64,000 nucleotides of DNA, taken from Ancylomarina sp. DW003. Its GTDB lineage: Bacteria > Bacteroidota > Bacteroidia > Bacteroidales > Marinifilaceae. Below the pieces are notes generated by a model. That model saw nothing but the letters and a program-made list of their open reading frames with translations, was not told where the DNA came from and searched no databases. Within the stretch, counting starts at the first letter, position 1, and each line of letters opens with the position of its first letter. The stretch is taken from positions 30,391-94,390 of the forward strand of contig NZ_JAKJSD010000017.1 in the NCBI RefSeq assembly GCF_029029505.1. Reading direction: 5' to 3'. Shown here piece after piece: positions 18,231 through 27,224 of this stretch. The position numbers and the translations under genes were made by a program.

Positions 18231-19253
18231 ATGAAGACTTCAATTTTGATTATTTATACCGGAGGAACTATTGGAATGGTTAAAGATCCGGATAATGGTT
18301 CTTTAAAACCTTTTGATTTTGATCACATCTTAAAGCAGGTTCCCGAACTTAATGATTTTGGATTTGAATTGTCGTCTATTGCTTTTGATCCACTTATCGA
18401 TTCTTCAAATTTGAATCCAGAAGTTTGGATCAAGATTGCAAGTTTGATTAAAGAGAACTATGAGAAATATGATGGTTTTGTAGTTCTTCATGGTACTGAT
18501 ACGATGTCTTACTCAGCCTCTGCTTTGAGTTTCATGCTGGAGAATTTAGATAAGCCGGTTGTCTTAACAGGATCGCAATTGCCAATTGGTATGTTACGTA
18601 CCGATGGTAAAGAGAATTTAATTACAGCTATTGAGATTGCAGCAGACAATAAAAATGGTAAAGCACTTGTTCCTGAAGTTTGTGTGCTTTTCGAAAACAA
18701 ATTGTTTAGAGGAAATCGCACAACCAAGCACAATGCTGAATATTTTAATGCCTTTTATTCTTATAATTATCCTGACCTTGCAAAGGTGGGGATTAATATT
18801 CACTACAATCATGCTGTCATTCGAAATCACTCGGAAGGAATGTTTAGTATTAACACCAATTTAGACACGAATATTGCGATATTAAAAATATTCCCAGGTA
18901 TAAATAAGCAGACAGTGGATGCCATTTTGAATATTGAAGGATTGCGTGCTGTAGTTATGGAAACATATGGAGCTGGTAATGCCCCGACAGATGCTTGGTT
19001 TGTTGATTCAATTAAAGAAGCAATTGGTAGAGGAGTTATTGTGTACAATGTGACTCAATGTCCTTCTGGAAGTGTAGATATGGGCTTGTACGAAACTAGT
19101 GTAGAGCTTAGAAATATTGGGGTTGTGAGTGGTCATGATATTACAACTGAAGCGGCTATTGCCAAACTTATGTTTTTACTAGGGCAGGAGCTTGATTCAG
19201 ATAAGATAAAATTCTTTTTAAATAAGTCCATCAAAGGTGAATTATGCCAATAG
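18231..19253 (+). CDS. ansA: Type I L-asparaginase
   Basis: This cytoplasmic enzyme hydrolyses asparagine to aspartate and ammonia. There is no signal peptide, which favours the type I (AnsA) form. The two catalytic threonine motifs are YTGGTIGM near residues 9-16 and LHGTDTMSYSASALSFML near residue 87. PVVLTGSQLPIG follows the second. The 340-aa length is normal. It stands alone between tatD and the exb operon. Confidence 0.93.
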   Translation: MKTSILIIYTGGTIGMVKDPDNGSLKPFDFDHILKQVPELNDFGFELSSIAFDPLIDSSNLNPEVWIKIASLIKENYEKYDGFVVLHGTDTMSYSASALSFMLENLDKPVVLTGSQLPIGMLRTDGKENLITAIEIAADNKNGKALVPEVCVLFENKLFRGNRTTKHNAEYFNAFYSYNYPDLAKVGINIHYNHAVIRNHSEGMFSINTNLDTNIAILKIFPGINKQTVDAILNIEGLRAVVMETYGAGNAPTDAWFVDSIKEAIGRGVIVYNVTQCPSGSVDMGLYETSVELRNIGVVSGHDITTEAAIAKLMFLLGQELDSDKIKFFLNKSIKGELCQ

Positions 19254-19418
19254 AAAATTTGTTTTTCACTTTTTTTTTGTAATTTGGTGCACTGTTAAAA
19301 TCAACTTGTATTACATAAGAAAAGGAGTGAGATATAGATAATATAAGAGGTTTTAGCTTGTTCTTTAAAAAGAAAAATGAACTGATTATTGTTAATCAGT
19401 TTTTAGATTGTAACCGTT

Positions 19419-19426
19419 TAATTTTG
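19419..19426 (+). promoter_or_regulatory. Candidate -7 element of the exbB operon
   Basis: TAATTTTG fits TAnnTTTG and lies 41 bases before the exbB start codon. A good -33 partner is not obvious. The 200-bp AT-rich leader before exbB shows no other clear signal. Confidence 0.4.
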
Positions 19427-19466
19427 TAAAAAATAATTTCGTTAATTAAAATTTGAAAAACAGACT

Positions 19467-20279
19467 ATGAAAAAGTTATTTGCATTTATAGCAGTTATCG
19501 GGATGCTGAATTTTGGAGCATCATTCAATGCAGTTGCTCAAGATGAGACAGCTGAAACTACCGAAGCTACCGTAGATACTCAGGATGAAGCTGCAGAAGA
19601 AGTTGCAGTTGAAGAAACTGTAGTAGAAGAAGAAGTAGAAAGTACTTCATTTCACGCTATTGTTAAGAAGCAATTCATCCAGGGTGGTGCGATGTTTATG
19701 AGTTTTGTATTGTTGTCATTAATTTTAGGTTTGGCTCTTTGTATTGAAAGAATCATTTACTTAAACATGTCAACTACAAATACTAAGAAGTTGATCGCTA
19801 GCCTAGAGGAAGCGTTGAACAACGGTGGTGTTGATGCTGCTAAAGAAGTTTGTAGAAACACTCGCGGTCCTATCGCTAGTATCTTCTATCAAGGTCTTGA
19901 TCGTATCGATGAAGGTGTAGAGGTTGTTGAGAAATCAGTAATCGCTTACGGTTCAGTTCAGATGGGTCTTTTAGAGAAAGGTCTTTCTTGGATTTCATTG
20001 ATGATTGGTCTTGCTCCTATGTTGGGTTTCATGGGTACAGTAATCGGTATGATTGGTGCATTTGACTCTATTCAGTCAATGGGTACTATTTCTCCTGCTG
20101 CTGTAGCTGGTGGTATTAAGGTTGCCTTGATTACAACAGTATCTGGTTTGATCGTTGCGATGATCCTACAGGTATTCTATAACTACTGTACTGCTAAAAT
20201 TGACAGTATCGTTAACAACATGGAAGATGCATCTATTTCTCTTCTTGATATCTTAGTAAAATACAACTTGAAAAAATAA
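19467..20279 (+). CDS. exbB: ExbB/TolQ/MotA-family proton channel
   Basis: This is the energising channel subunit that powers TonB-dependent transport with ExbD. The 270-aa protein has an extra N-terminal signal-like segment (ending at AVAQ) and a very acidic linker (about 25-60, repeated Glu/Ala/Thr/Val). Three transmembrane segments follow. The last two frame the conserved APMLGFMGTVIGMIGAF and ALITTVSGLIVAM regions that line the pore. It heads a four-gene operon. The SusC receptor at the window start is the kind of client it serves. Confidence 0.92.
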   Translation: MKKLFAFIAVIGMLNFGASFNAVAQDETAETTEATVDTQDEAAEEVAVEETVVEEEVESTSFHAIVKKQFIQGGAMFMSFVLLSLILGLALCIERIIYLNMSTTNTKKLIASLEEALNNGGVDAAKEVCRNTRGPIASIFYQGLDRIDEGVEVVEKSVIAYGSVQMGLLEKGLSWISLMIGLAPMLGFMGTVIGMIGAFDSIQSMGTISPAAVAGGIKVALITTVSGLIVAMILQVFYNYCTAKIDSIVNNMEDASISLLDILVKYNLKK

Positions 20280-20288
20280 TTTCCGACT

Positions 20289-20738
20289 ATGTCAAATACA
20301 TTGAGTAAATATTTAAATATTCTTACCTATGTAATGCTTGGTCTTACAGTTGTTTTTGTAGCCATGTTTTACTTTGGTGGAGAAGTGCCAAACGCAGCTT
20401 ATACAACTCCGGTTCACACCGATTCGTTGATCTATTGGGCTAAGGCATTATTCTATATCACTGTTGGCTTGTCAATTTTGTTCCCTATTATTCAATTAGT
20501 AACGAATCCTAAAGGGGCAATTAAGGGATTAGCTGGACTTGCTGGTCTTGGACTAGTTATCTTGATCGCATATTCTTTATCAGATGGTACATTATTGAAT
20601 CTTCCTGGTTATACTGGAGAAGACAATAATCCTAGCTCGTTAAAGTTTGCTGATACCATTCTTTACACCATGTATATTTTAGGTGTAGGTGCTATCGCTT
20701 CTATCGTAGTGACTGAAGCATTAAGAAAATTACGCTAA
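20289..20738 (+). CDS. Four-helix membrane protein within the exb operon
   Basis: This 149-aa protein has four predicted transmembrane segments (about 10-28, 49-66, 76-93, 122-142) and a short periplasmic loop containing GYTGEDNNPSS. It sits 9 bp after exbB and 48 bp before the first exbD, inside the proton-channel operon. I recognise no named domain. The position suggests an accessory of the Bacteroidota TonB energy-coupling complex; that is inference. Confidence 0.7.
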   Translation: MSNTLSKYLNILTYVMLGLTVVFVAMFYFGGEVPNAAYTTPVHTDSLIYWAKALFYITVGLSILFPIIQLVTNPKGAIKGLAGLAGLGLVILIAYSLSDGTLLNLPGYTGEDNNPSSLKFADTILYTMYILGVGAIASIVVTEALRKLR

Positions 20739-20786
20739 GACAATGATTCGATTAAATTCGAATCGTAAACCTTAAGAAATAATATT

Positions 20787-21362
20787 ATGGCAAGAAAAAC
20801 ACCAGAGATAAATTCGAGTTCGATGGCCGATATCGCTTTCTTGTTGCTTATTTTCTTCTTGGTGACAACTACAATGGACGTAGATACTGGTATCTACAAA
20901 AAGTTGCCACCTATTCCAGAAGATGAACAACTGAATGATGATGTTAAGGTTAAGAAACGTAATGTTTTTTCCATATTGGTGAACCGTAACAATGAATTGT
21001 TGGTAAATGGTGAAGTTCTTAGTATTTCTGCTTTACGTGAGAAGACTAAAGAATTTTTCTTAAACCCGCAAAACCTTGAAAATCTTCCAGAGAAAGCTCT
21101 GAAAAACGTACCATATTTTGGTGACGTGATGGTTTCAAAAGGTTTGATTTCGTTACAGAATGACCGTGGAACAAGATATGAAACTTATATTCGCGTTCAG
21201 GATGAACTTGCAGCGGCTTCTCGAGAGTTAAAGGATGAGAAGTCGGTACAAAAATGGGGTAAAAAATATGCCGAGCTTGATGATGATCAGAAAGCAGCGG
21301 TTAGAAAATATATCCCAGTTCAGATTTCTGAAGCAGAACCAAGAAACACAGGAGGTAAATAA
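20787..21362 (+). CDS. exbD: ExbD/TolR family protein (first copy)
   Basis: This 191-aa protein has one N-terminal transmembrane helix (SMADIAFLLLIFFLVTTTMD), in which the conserved Asp needed for proton coupling is visible (ADIAFLL). The rest is periplasmic. It is longer than typical ExbD, with an extra acidic/basic region after about residue 100. Its stop overlaps the start of the next exbD by one base (TAATG), which shows translational coupling. Confidence 0.92.
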   Translation: MARKTPEINSSSMADIAFLLLIFFLVTTTMDVDTGIYKKLPPIPEDEQLNDDVKVKKRNVFSILVNRNNELLVNGEVLSISALREKTKEFFLNPQNLENLPEKALKNVPYFGDVMVSKGLISLQNDRGTRYETYIRVQDELAAASRELKDEKSVQKWGKKYAELDDDQKAAVRKYIPVQISEAEPRNTGGK

Positions 21363-21829
21363 TGTCAAAGTTTAGAAAAGACGGTAAAAAAGATCTACCG
21401 GCCATATCAACAGCTTCTCTTCCTGATATTGTATTTATGTTACTTTTCTTCTTTATGGTTGCTACAACCATGAGAGAGGTAGATTTAAATGTAGATATAA
21501 TGGTTCCGGAAGCGAAGGAGATTACTAAATTGGAGAAGAAGGACCTTGTAAGTAACATTTATGTAGGTGTACCTATGAGAAAGTTTACGAAAACTTACGG
21601 AACTGAGCCTCGTATCCAGTTGAACGATCAATTTGCTACAGTTGCAGATATTCAAGCTTTTATTGCTTCAGAACGTGAATCAAGAAAAGAAGAATTGCGT
21701 AATAAGTTGACTACTTCATTGAAAGTTGATCAATACACTAAAATGGGTATTATCACTGATATTAAGCAGGAACTTAGAAAAGCAAGTTCACTTAAGTTGA
21801 ACTACTCAACTAGACAAACTGCAGAATAA
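21362..21829 (+). CDS. exbD: ExbD/TolR family protein (second copy)
   Basis: This second, shorter ExbD paralogue (155 aa) has the helix SLPDIVFMLLFFFMVATTM with its conserved Asp, followed by a periplasmic domain. It overlaps the first exbD by one base and is the last gene of the operon. Two different ExbD proteins per operon are common in Bacteroidota and imply a heteromeric channel. Confidence 0.92.
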   Translation: MSKFRKDGKKDLPAISTASLPDIVFMLLFFFMVATTMREVDLNVDIMVPEAKEITKLEKKDLVSNIYVGVPMRKFTKTYGTEPRIQLNDQFATVADIQAFIASERESRKEELRNKLTTSLKVDQYTKMGIITDIKQELRKASSLKLNYSTRQTAE

Positions 21830-21852
21830 TTTATTATTCGATATATAATTAA

Positions 21853-21882
21853 AAAGGAGTCCAATAGGACTCCTTTTTTTTT
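21853..21882 (+). terminator. Terminator of the exb operon
   Basis: AAAGGAGTCC and GGACTCCTTT form a hairpin with a short loop, followed by a T-run. Confidence 0.9.
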
Positions 21883-21916
21883 GCACCATATTTTAATGTC
21901 TAACGACTAATAACAG

Positions 21917-21949
21917 AAAAGCTCGAAGTATATCCTTCGAGCTTTTTTT
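21917..21949. terminator. Hairpin terminator between the exb operon and tRNA-Arg
   Basis: AAAAGCTCGAAG and CTTCGAGCTTTTTTT form a strong stem, placed immediately 3' of the minus-strand tRNA. It can act on both strands. Confidence 0.85.
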
Positions 21950-21950
21950 G

Positions 21951-22024
21951 TGACTCCGATGGGATTCAAACCCATGGCCTTCAGAACCGGAATCTGACGT
22001 TCTATTCAGCTGAACTACGGAGCC
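21951..22024 (-). tRNA. tRNA-Arg (anticodon CCG)
   Basis: The minus strand folds as a full cloverleaf of 74 nt. The acceptor stem GGCTCCG pairs with CGGAGTC (one G-U), and the discriminator is A. The anticodon stem TCAGA/TCTGA encloses the loop TTCCGGT, so the anticodon is CCG (codon CGG). The T-loop is GGTTTGAATCC. The CCA end is not encoded. Confidence 0.95.
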
Positions 22025-22347
22025 AATCTGCAAACAAAATTAGAAAATTAATCCAAATATTTATTGAAAATGACTTATTGCTTCTGGATGTAAGTCTTAA
22101 AATTACCATGTGATTAGCTAAAGCTCTAATAGACAAAATATAATAATTTTGCTTTCCTAAAATAAAGTCCTCATTTATTTCAAACTTTTACTAATTTTGC
22201 GGCTTAATGAAGAGTTGGATTTTTGATTTTATTCACAATATCTGTGAATTCATAATCCATATTATTTATTTATCAATCAGATTGAATAGAATGAAGCTAG
22301 CGAGTGGTCTTGTTTCATTGGGATTTCATATCTAATAGCTATTGAAC
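22025..22347 (+). other. Leader region of leuS, no gene seen
   Basis: This is 323 bases of AT-rich DNA. Two TAATTTTG boxes (22144-22151 and 22192-22199) fit the -7 consensus and could start leuS transcription, but neither has a clear TTTG partner at the right distance. No convincing hairpin T-box or leader peptide was seen. Confidence 0.4.
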
Positions 22348-25110
22348 ATGGAATACAATTTTAAAGAAATAGAAAAGAAGTGGCAGAAGTTTTGGGTAGA
22401 TAACAAGACTTATAAAGTTGATGTTGATACAAGTAAACCAAAATTTTATGTGCTCGATATGTTTCCATACCCATCGGGTGCTGGTTTGCATGTTGGTCAT
22501 CCACTTGGTTATATTGCTTCTGATATATATTCTCGCTACAAGCGTTTAAAAGGGTTTAATGTTTTGCATCCTATGGGGTATGATGCCTATGGTCTGCCTG
22601 CAGAGCAATATGCAATTCAAACGGGGCAACATCCAGCTATTACAACTGATGTAAATATTAAGAGATACCGTCAGCAATTAGATAAAATTGGTTTTTCTTA
22701 CGATTGGGATAGAGAAATTCGTACTTGTGATCCTGAATATTACAAGTGGACACAGTGGGCATTTGTAGAAATGTTCAATCACTATTTTAATAATAAAACA
22801 CAAAAAGCTGAATCTGTTTCAAGTTTGATTCAGGAGTTTAGTGCTAATGGTAACGCCAATGTTGATGCAAGTACGTCTCAAGAGGATGTATTTACTGCTG
22901 AGGAATGGAATGTTTTATCTGAAAAAGAGCAAGATTCTATTCTTTTGAATTACCGTTTAGCTTATTTAGCCAATACGATGGTGAACTGGTGTCCTGCTTT
23001 GGGTACAGTTTTGGCTAATGACGAAATTAAGGACGGTTTATCTGTTCGAGGTGGTCATCCTGTAGAGCAGAAGAAAATGCGTCAATGGTCTTTAAGAGTA
23101 TCTGCTTATGCAAAGCGTTTACTTGAGGATATGGAAAAGTTGGAATGGACTGACTCATTGAAAGAAATTCAGCGTAACTGGATTGGACGTTCCGAAGGTG
23201 CAGAAATGGACTTTAAGGTAAAGGACTCAGACGTAGAAATGACAGTTTTTACAACGAGACCTGATACTATTTTTGGTGTTAGCTTTATGGTTTTGGCTCC
23301 AGAAAGTGAGTTGGTTGATCAATTGACTACTCCAGAATATAAAGAAAAAATTGCAGCTTATATTGCAGCTACTAAAAAGCGTACTGAACGAGAACGTATG
23401 GCCGATGTTAAAACGGTTAGTGGTGAATTTACAGGCTCATATGCTATACATCCATTTTCAGGAGAAGCAATTCCGGTTTGGGTGAGTGATTATGTTTTGG
23501 CTGGTTACGGAACAGGTGCTATTATGGCTGTTCCTGCACACGATAGCCGTGACTATGCTTTTGCTAAGAAATTTGATCTTCCAATTGTTCCTGTAGTATC
23601 AGATGGTGATTTAAGTGAAGGCTCATACGATGCAAAAGCTGGAGAAATGATCAATTCAGACTTCATGAATGGATTGGACGTAAAAGATGCTATTGTAAAA
23701 GCTAACGAAGAAATTGAAGAAAGAAAATTAGGTAAGCGAAAAGTGAATTTCCGCTTGCGCGATGCTATTTTCTCACGTCAGCGTTATTGGGGGGAGCCAT
23801 TCCCAGTTTATTTTAAGGATGGTATGCCTAAAATGATGGATATGGATAAGTTGCCTCTTGAGTTACCTGAGGTTGATAAATATTTACCTACCGAAACGGG
23901 AGAGCCGCCATTGGGACGTGCAACAAACTGGACAACTGACGATGGTCATCCTATTGAATTGAATACAATGCCTGGTTTTGCAGGTTCATCTGCCTATTAC
24001 TTGCGTTATATGGATCCTCGTAACAACGAAGCCTTGGTGTCCGAGGAAGTAAATGAGTACTGGCAAGATGTGGATTTATATATTGGTGGAACAGAGCATG
24101 CTACAGGTCACCTAATTTATTCACGTTTTTGGAATAAATTTCTTTACGATATAGGTAAGGTTTGTAAAGATGAGCCTTTCAAAAAGCTTATTAATCAAGG
24201 TATGATTCAAGGTCGCTCGAACTTTGTATACCGTATTAAGAATACCAATAAGTATGTGTCGTATGGTTTGAGAAAAGATTATGAGACGACTCAAATTCAC
24301 GTTGATGTTAACATCGTGAAGAATGATGTATTAGATACTGAAGCTTTCAAAAATTGGATGCCTGAGTATGCTGATGCTGAATTTGTATTGGAAGATGAAA
24401 AATATATTTGTGGCTGGGCAGTTGAGAAAATGTCTAAGTCGATGTTTAATGTGGTTAATCCAGATGTGATTGTTGAAGAATATGGCGCTGACACACTTCG
24501 TTTATACGAAATGTTCTTAGGACCATTGGAAGCTTCAAAACCTTGGGATACTAATGGTATCGATGGAGTTCATAAATTCTTAAAAAAATTGTGGCGTTTA
24601 TTCCATAATGACAAGAATGAGTTTGCAATCTCAACTGATGAACCAACTAAAGCAGAGTATAAAATTCTTCACAAGTCTATCAAAAAGATTCAAGATGATA
24701 TTGAGCGATTCTCATTCAATACTTCTGTTTCTGCCTTTATGATTTGTGTTAACGAATTGAATAGTGCGAAATGTAATAAGAAAGCAATTTTAGAAGAATT
24801 ACTTGCTCTTTTAGCACCATTTGCACCTCATATTACCGAAGAACTTTGGAAACTTTGTGGTAATGCCAATAGCATTACTGATGCTAAGTTTCCAGTTTTA
24901 AATGAGGCTTATCTGGTAGAAGATGTTCATTCGTATCCAGTTTCGTTTAATGGAAAAATGAGATTTTTGCTGGAACTGCCATTAAGTCTGAATAAAGATG
25001 AAATTGAACAGGCTGTGATGACCTGTGAACAGGCCCAGAAATGGATAGATGGAAAAACCCCTAGAAAGGTAATTATTGTTCCTAAGAAAATTGTAAACAT
25101 AGTAGTCTAA
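22348..25110 (+). CDS. leuS: Leucyl-tRNA synthetase
   Basis: This class I synthetase charges tRNA-Leu. ATG 22348 ([16 protein letters not shown]) is preferred over a TTG two codons upstream, giving 920 aa. The HIGH-type motif is [13 protein letters not shown], the editing-domain motif is TTRPDTIFG, and the KMSKS motif is intact. About 55 extra residues, acidic and polar ([16 protein letters not shown] onward), sit between the catalytic domain and the Zn/CP1 region. Such an insertion is also seen in LeuRS of related phyla members. A very long hairpin terminator follows. Confidence 0.97.
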   Translation: MEYNFKEIEKKWQKFWVDNKTYKVDVDTSKPKFYVLDMFPYPSGAGLHVGHPLGYIASDIYSRYKRLKGFNVLHPMGYDAYGLPAEQYAIQTGQHPAITTDVNIKRYRQQLDKIGFSYDWDREIRTCDPEYYKWTQWAFVEMFNHYFNNKTQKAESVSSLIQEFSANGNANVDASTSQEDVFTAEEWNVLSEKEQDSILLNYRLAYLANTMVNWCPALGTVLANDEIKDGLSVRGGHPVEQKKMRQWSLRVSAYAKRLLEDMEKLEWTDSLKEIQRNWIGRSEGAEMDFKVKDSDVEMTVFTTRPDTIFGVSFMVLAPESELVDQLTTPEYKEKIAAYIAATKKRTERERMADVKTVSGEFTGSYAIHPFSGEAIPVWVSDYVLAGYGTGAIMAVPAHDSRDYAFAKKFDLPIVPVVSDGDLSEGSYDAKAGEMINSDFMNGLDVKDAIVKANEEIEERKLGKRKVNFRLRDAIFSRQRYWGEPFPVYFKDGMPKMMDMDKLPLELPEVDKYLPTETGEPPLGRATNWTTDDGHPIELNTMPGFAGSSAYYLRYMDPRNNEALVSEEVNEYWQDVDLYIGGTEHATGHLIYSRFWNKFLYDIGKVCKDEPFKKLINQGMIQGRSNFVYRIKNTNKYVSYGLRKDYETTQIHVDVNIVKNDVLDTEAFKNWMPEYADAEFVLEDEKYICGWAVEKMSKSMFNVVNPDVIVEEYGADTLRLYEMFLGPLEASKPWDTNGIDGVHKFLKKLWRLFHNDKNEFAISTDEPTKAEYKILHKSIKKIQDDIERFSFNTSVSAFMICVNELNSAKCNKKAILEELLALLAPFAPHITEELWKLCGNANSITDAKFPVLNEAYLVEDVHSYPVSFNGKMRFLLELPLSLNKDEIEQAVMTCEQAQKWIDGKTPRKVIIVPKKIVNIVV

Positions 25111-25135
25111 ACAGAAAGCTAATAATTCATAAGTG

Positions 25136-25186
25136 AAAAGCTTTAGTTCCATTGACTACTCAATGAAACTAAAGCTTTTCTTTTTT
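25136..25186 (+). terminator. Long intrinsic terminator of leuS
   Basis: AAAAGCTTTAGTT and AACTAAAGCTTTT flank a second pairing, CATTGA with TCAATG, giving a stem of nearly 20 bp with a CTAC loop, then a T-rich tail. It also shows that the frame open upstream of the first YitT start codon is not coding. Confidence 0.92.
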
Positions 25187-25231
25187 ATACCAATTGGTCG
25201 TTTAACCACCAAAAATAACACATCAAAAAAA

Positions 25232-26092
25232 ATGAAATTGAACACTGCTGAATTGAAATCCTATTTAATTATAGCACTAGGATTGGCAATTTATAGTTTT
25301 GGCTGGACAGCCTTTATGATCCCCTCTGAAATCATAGGAGGAGGTGTAAGTGGTATTGGTACATTAATTTACTATGCCTCCGGAGAAGCGATTCCTGTAG
25401 GACTGTCTTATTTTGTTATCAACTGTTTTTTGATAATAATTGCCTTAAAAATATTGGGACCTAAATTTGGTGCCAAAACAGTTTATGCCATTATTTTAGG
25501 AGCCGTATTTTTAAGTGTACAGCAAAAATTTATTACAGCTCCTTTGGTCGACGATAAATTTATGGCTACAATTTTGGGTGGTATCCTAGGTGGTGCAGGT
25601 GTTGGAATTACAATTTCTCAGGGAGGAAGTAGTGGTGGTACTGATATTATAGCCATGATTGTTAATAAATACCGAAATATCAGTCCGGGGCGTATTATCC
25701 TATATATAGATGTTTTTATTATAGCATCATCTTATTTTATTTTTAACGACGTCCCAACTATTGTTTATGGTTACGTGTCTATGGGAGTAGCTTCTTATGC
25801 TATTGATATGGCTATAAGTGGAAATAAGCAATCTGCACAAATGTTTATCATTACTAAGGATCATGAAACTTTGGCTGATGAAATAGGAGTGAAAATTAAT
25901 AGAGGAATTTCTGTTATTGATGCCATGGGATGGTACTCAAAAGAGAATAAAAAGATGTTGATGGTTGTTGTTCGTAAACATGAAACCCCACAGGTATTCA
26001 GAATAGTGAAGCAGCACGATCCTGATGCATTTATTTCTATGGGCTCTGTTATGGGGGTTTATGGTTTTGGTTTCGAAGAGATACGAGCCTAA
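25232..26092 (+). CDS. YitT family membrane protein (first of tandem pair)
   Basis: This 286-aa protein has an N-terminal membrane domain of about six helices (DUF161-like) with the conserved segments IPSEIIGGGVSGIGTL and SQGGSSGGTDIIAMI, and a C-terminal DUF2179-like soluble domain ending DPDAFISMGSVMGVYG. I set the start at ATG 25232. The longer frame runs back through the leuS terminator, and this start gives exactly the length of the downstream paralogue. YitT proteins are conserved but of unknown function, possibly transport or ion-related. Confidence 0.9.
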   Translation: MKLNTAELKSYLIIALGLAIYSFGWTAFMIPSEIIGGGVSGIGTLIYYASGEAIPVGLSYFVINCFLIIIALKILGPKFGAKTVYAIILGAVFLSVQQKFITAPLVDDKFMATILGGILGGAGVGITISQGGSSGGTDIIAMIVNKYRNISPGRIILYIDVFIIASSYFIFNDVPTIVYGYVSMGVASYAIDMAISGNKQSAQMFIITKDHETLADEIGVKINRGISVIDAMGWYSKENKKMLMVVVRKHETPQVFRIVKQHDPDAFISMGSVMGVYGFGFEEIRA

Positions 26093-26104
26093 GATAATTC
26101 TTAC

Positions 26105-26112
26105 TACTTTTG
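26105..26112 (+). promoter_or_regulatory. Candidate -7 element of the second YitT gene
   Basis: TACTTTTG fits TAnnTTTG and lies about 47 bases before the start codon. A small hairpin, ACTCC/GGAGT, is found in the leader. No clear -33 box is present. Confidence 0.4.
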
Positions 26113-26158
26113 TGCCCGAAAAAATACTCCGCTATGGAGTGGAAATAAAAATTATATA

Positions 26159-27019
26159 ATGACAAGTATTATAGATTTTACCAAGCAATTTAAGTCCTAC
26201 TTTATAATTGCAATAGGTTTGTTTATTGGATCTGTTGGTTGGACAGGTTTCTTAATTCCATCAGAAATTGTAGGTGGTGGGGTTACTGGTATGGCTACGA
26301 TTATCTATTTTGTGACCGGTTTTAAGGTTGGATATTCTGTTTTTATTATAAATGGTTTATTATTGATTCTAGGCATGAGAGTGTTAGGGTTTGGCTTTGG
26401 AATTAAAACCATATTTGCCACAATAGTGTTATCCTTCTTTTTGTGGATATTGCAATCGATTATTACCGAACCATTAGTAAGTGATAGGTTTATGTGTGCT
26501 ATAATTGGTGGTATTATGGCTGGAGCAAGTGCTGGTATTATACTATCGCAAGGTGGAAGTACCGGAGGTACCGATATCATTGCCATGATGATTAATAAAT
26601 ATCGAAATTACAGCCCAGGTCAACTTCTTTTAACTCTGGATCTGATTATTATCTCTTCATCATATTTTATCTCAAATTCCATTGAGCAAGTAGTCTATGG
26701 TTTTGTAGCTATGGGAGTGAGTGCTTATTGTGTTGATATGGCGATTGAAGGAGCTAAACAATCTGTTCAAATTTTTATTTTCACCAAAAAGCATGAAGAA
26801 ATTCGTAATGAAGTTGTTTTAAATCTTGATCAAGGATTAACGGTTCTAGAGGCCAAAGGTGGCTACTCTCAACAAGATGTAAAAGTTTTGATGCTTTTAG
26901 CAAAGAAGAAAGATTCGCAAGCTATACTTAAAATGGTAAAAATTGTAGACCCAGACGCTTTCATATCTATGGGATCGGTAATGGGTGTATACGGACAAGG
27001 ATTCGATAAGATAAAATAA
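26159..27019 (+). CDS. YitT family membrane protein (second of tandem pair)
   Basis: This paralogue has the same length (286 aa), domain order and motifs as the preceding gene (IPSEIVGGGVTGMATI, SQGGSTGGTDIIAMM, DPDAFISMGSVMGVYG). The two clearly arose by tandem duplication and then diverged. A candidate promoter between them suggests separate control. The molecular function is unknown. Confidence 0.9.
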   Translation: MTSIIDFTKQFKSYFIIAIGLFIGSVGWTGFLIPSEIVGGGVTGMATIIYFVTGFKVGYSVFIINGLLLILGMRVLGFGFGIKTIFATIVLSFFLWILQSIITEPLVSDRFMCAIIGGIMAGASAGIILSQGGSTGGTDIIAMMINKYRNYSPGQLLLTLDLIIISSSYFISNSIEQVVYGFVAMGVSAYCVDMAIEGAKQSVQIFIFTKKHEEIRNEVVLNLDQGLTVLEAKGGYSQQDVKVLMLLAKKKDSQAILKMVKIVDPDAFISMGSVMGVYGQGFDKIK

Positions 27020-27061
27020 ATCTGTTTTTTAGGCAATAAAATCAATAGGTTTAATAATGTT

Positions 27062-27101
27062 AAAATTGCCGGGGATAGTTCATTCTGTTACCCGGCAATT
27101 T
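27062..27101 (+). terminator. Hairpin after the YitT pair
   Basis: AAATTGCCGGG and CCCGGCAATTT form an 11-bp perfect stem. The U-run is weak, so it may be a terminator or an mRNA-stabilising structure. Confidence 0.55.
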
Positions 27102-27224
27102 GTATCAGCATGTAATATATCTTAACTTCGGCGATGAAGTTGGCTGGCATATATGAAATGTGAGGATGGAGTAGCCAATTTTTAATTATCCGACCAAAGT
27201 TCTACTTGAAGATTTAATTATTTT

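Noticed and set aside
25133..25231. N-terminal extension of the first YitT protein from a GTG
   Set aside because: It runs through the long hairpin terminator of leuS; ATG 25232 gives exactly the length of the tandem paralogue.
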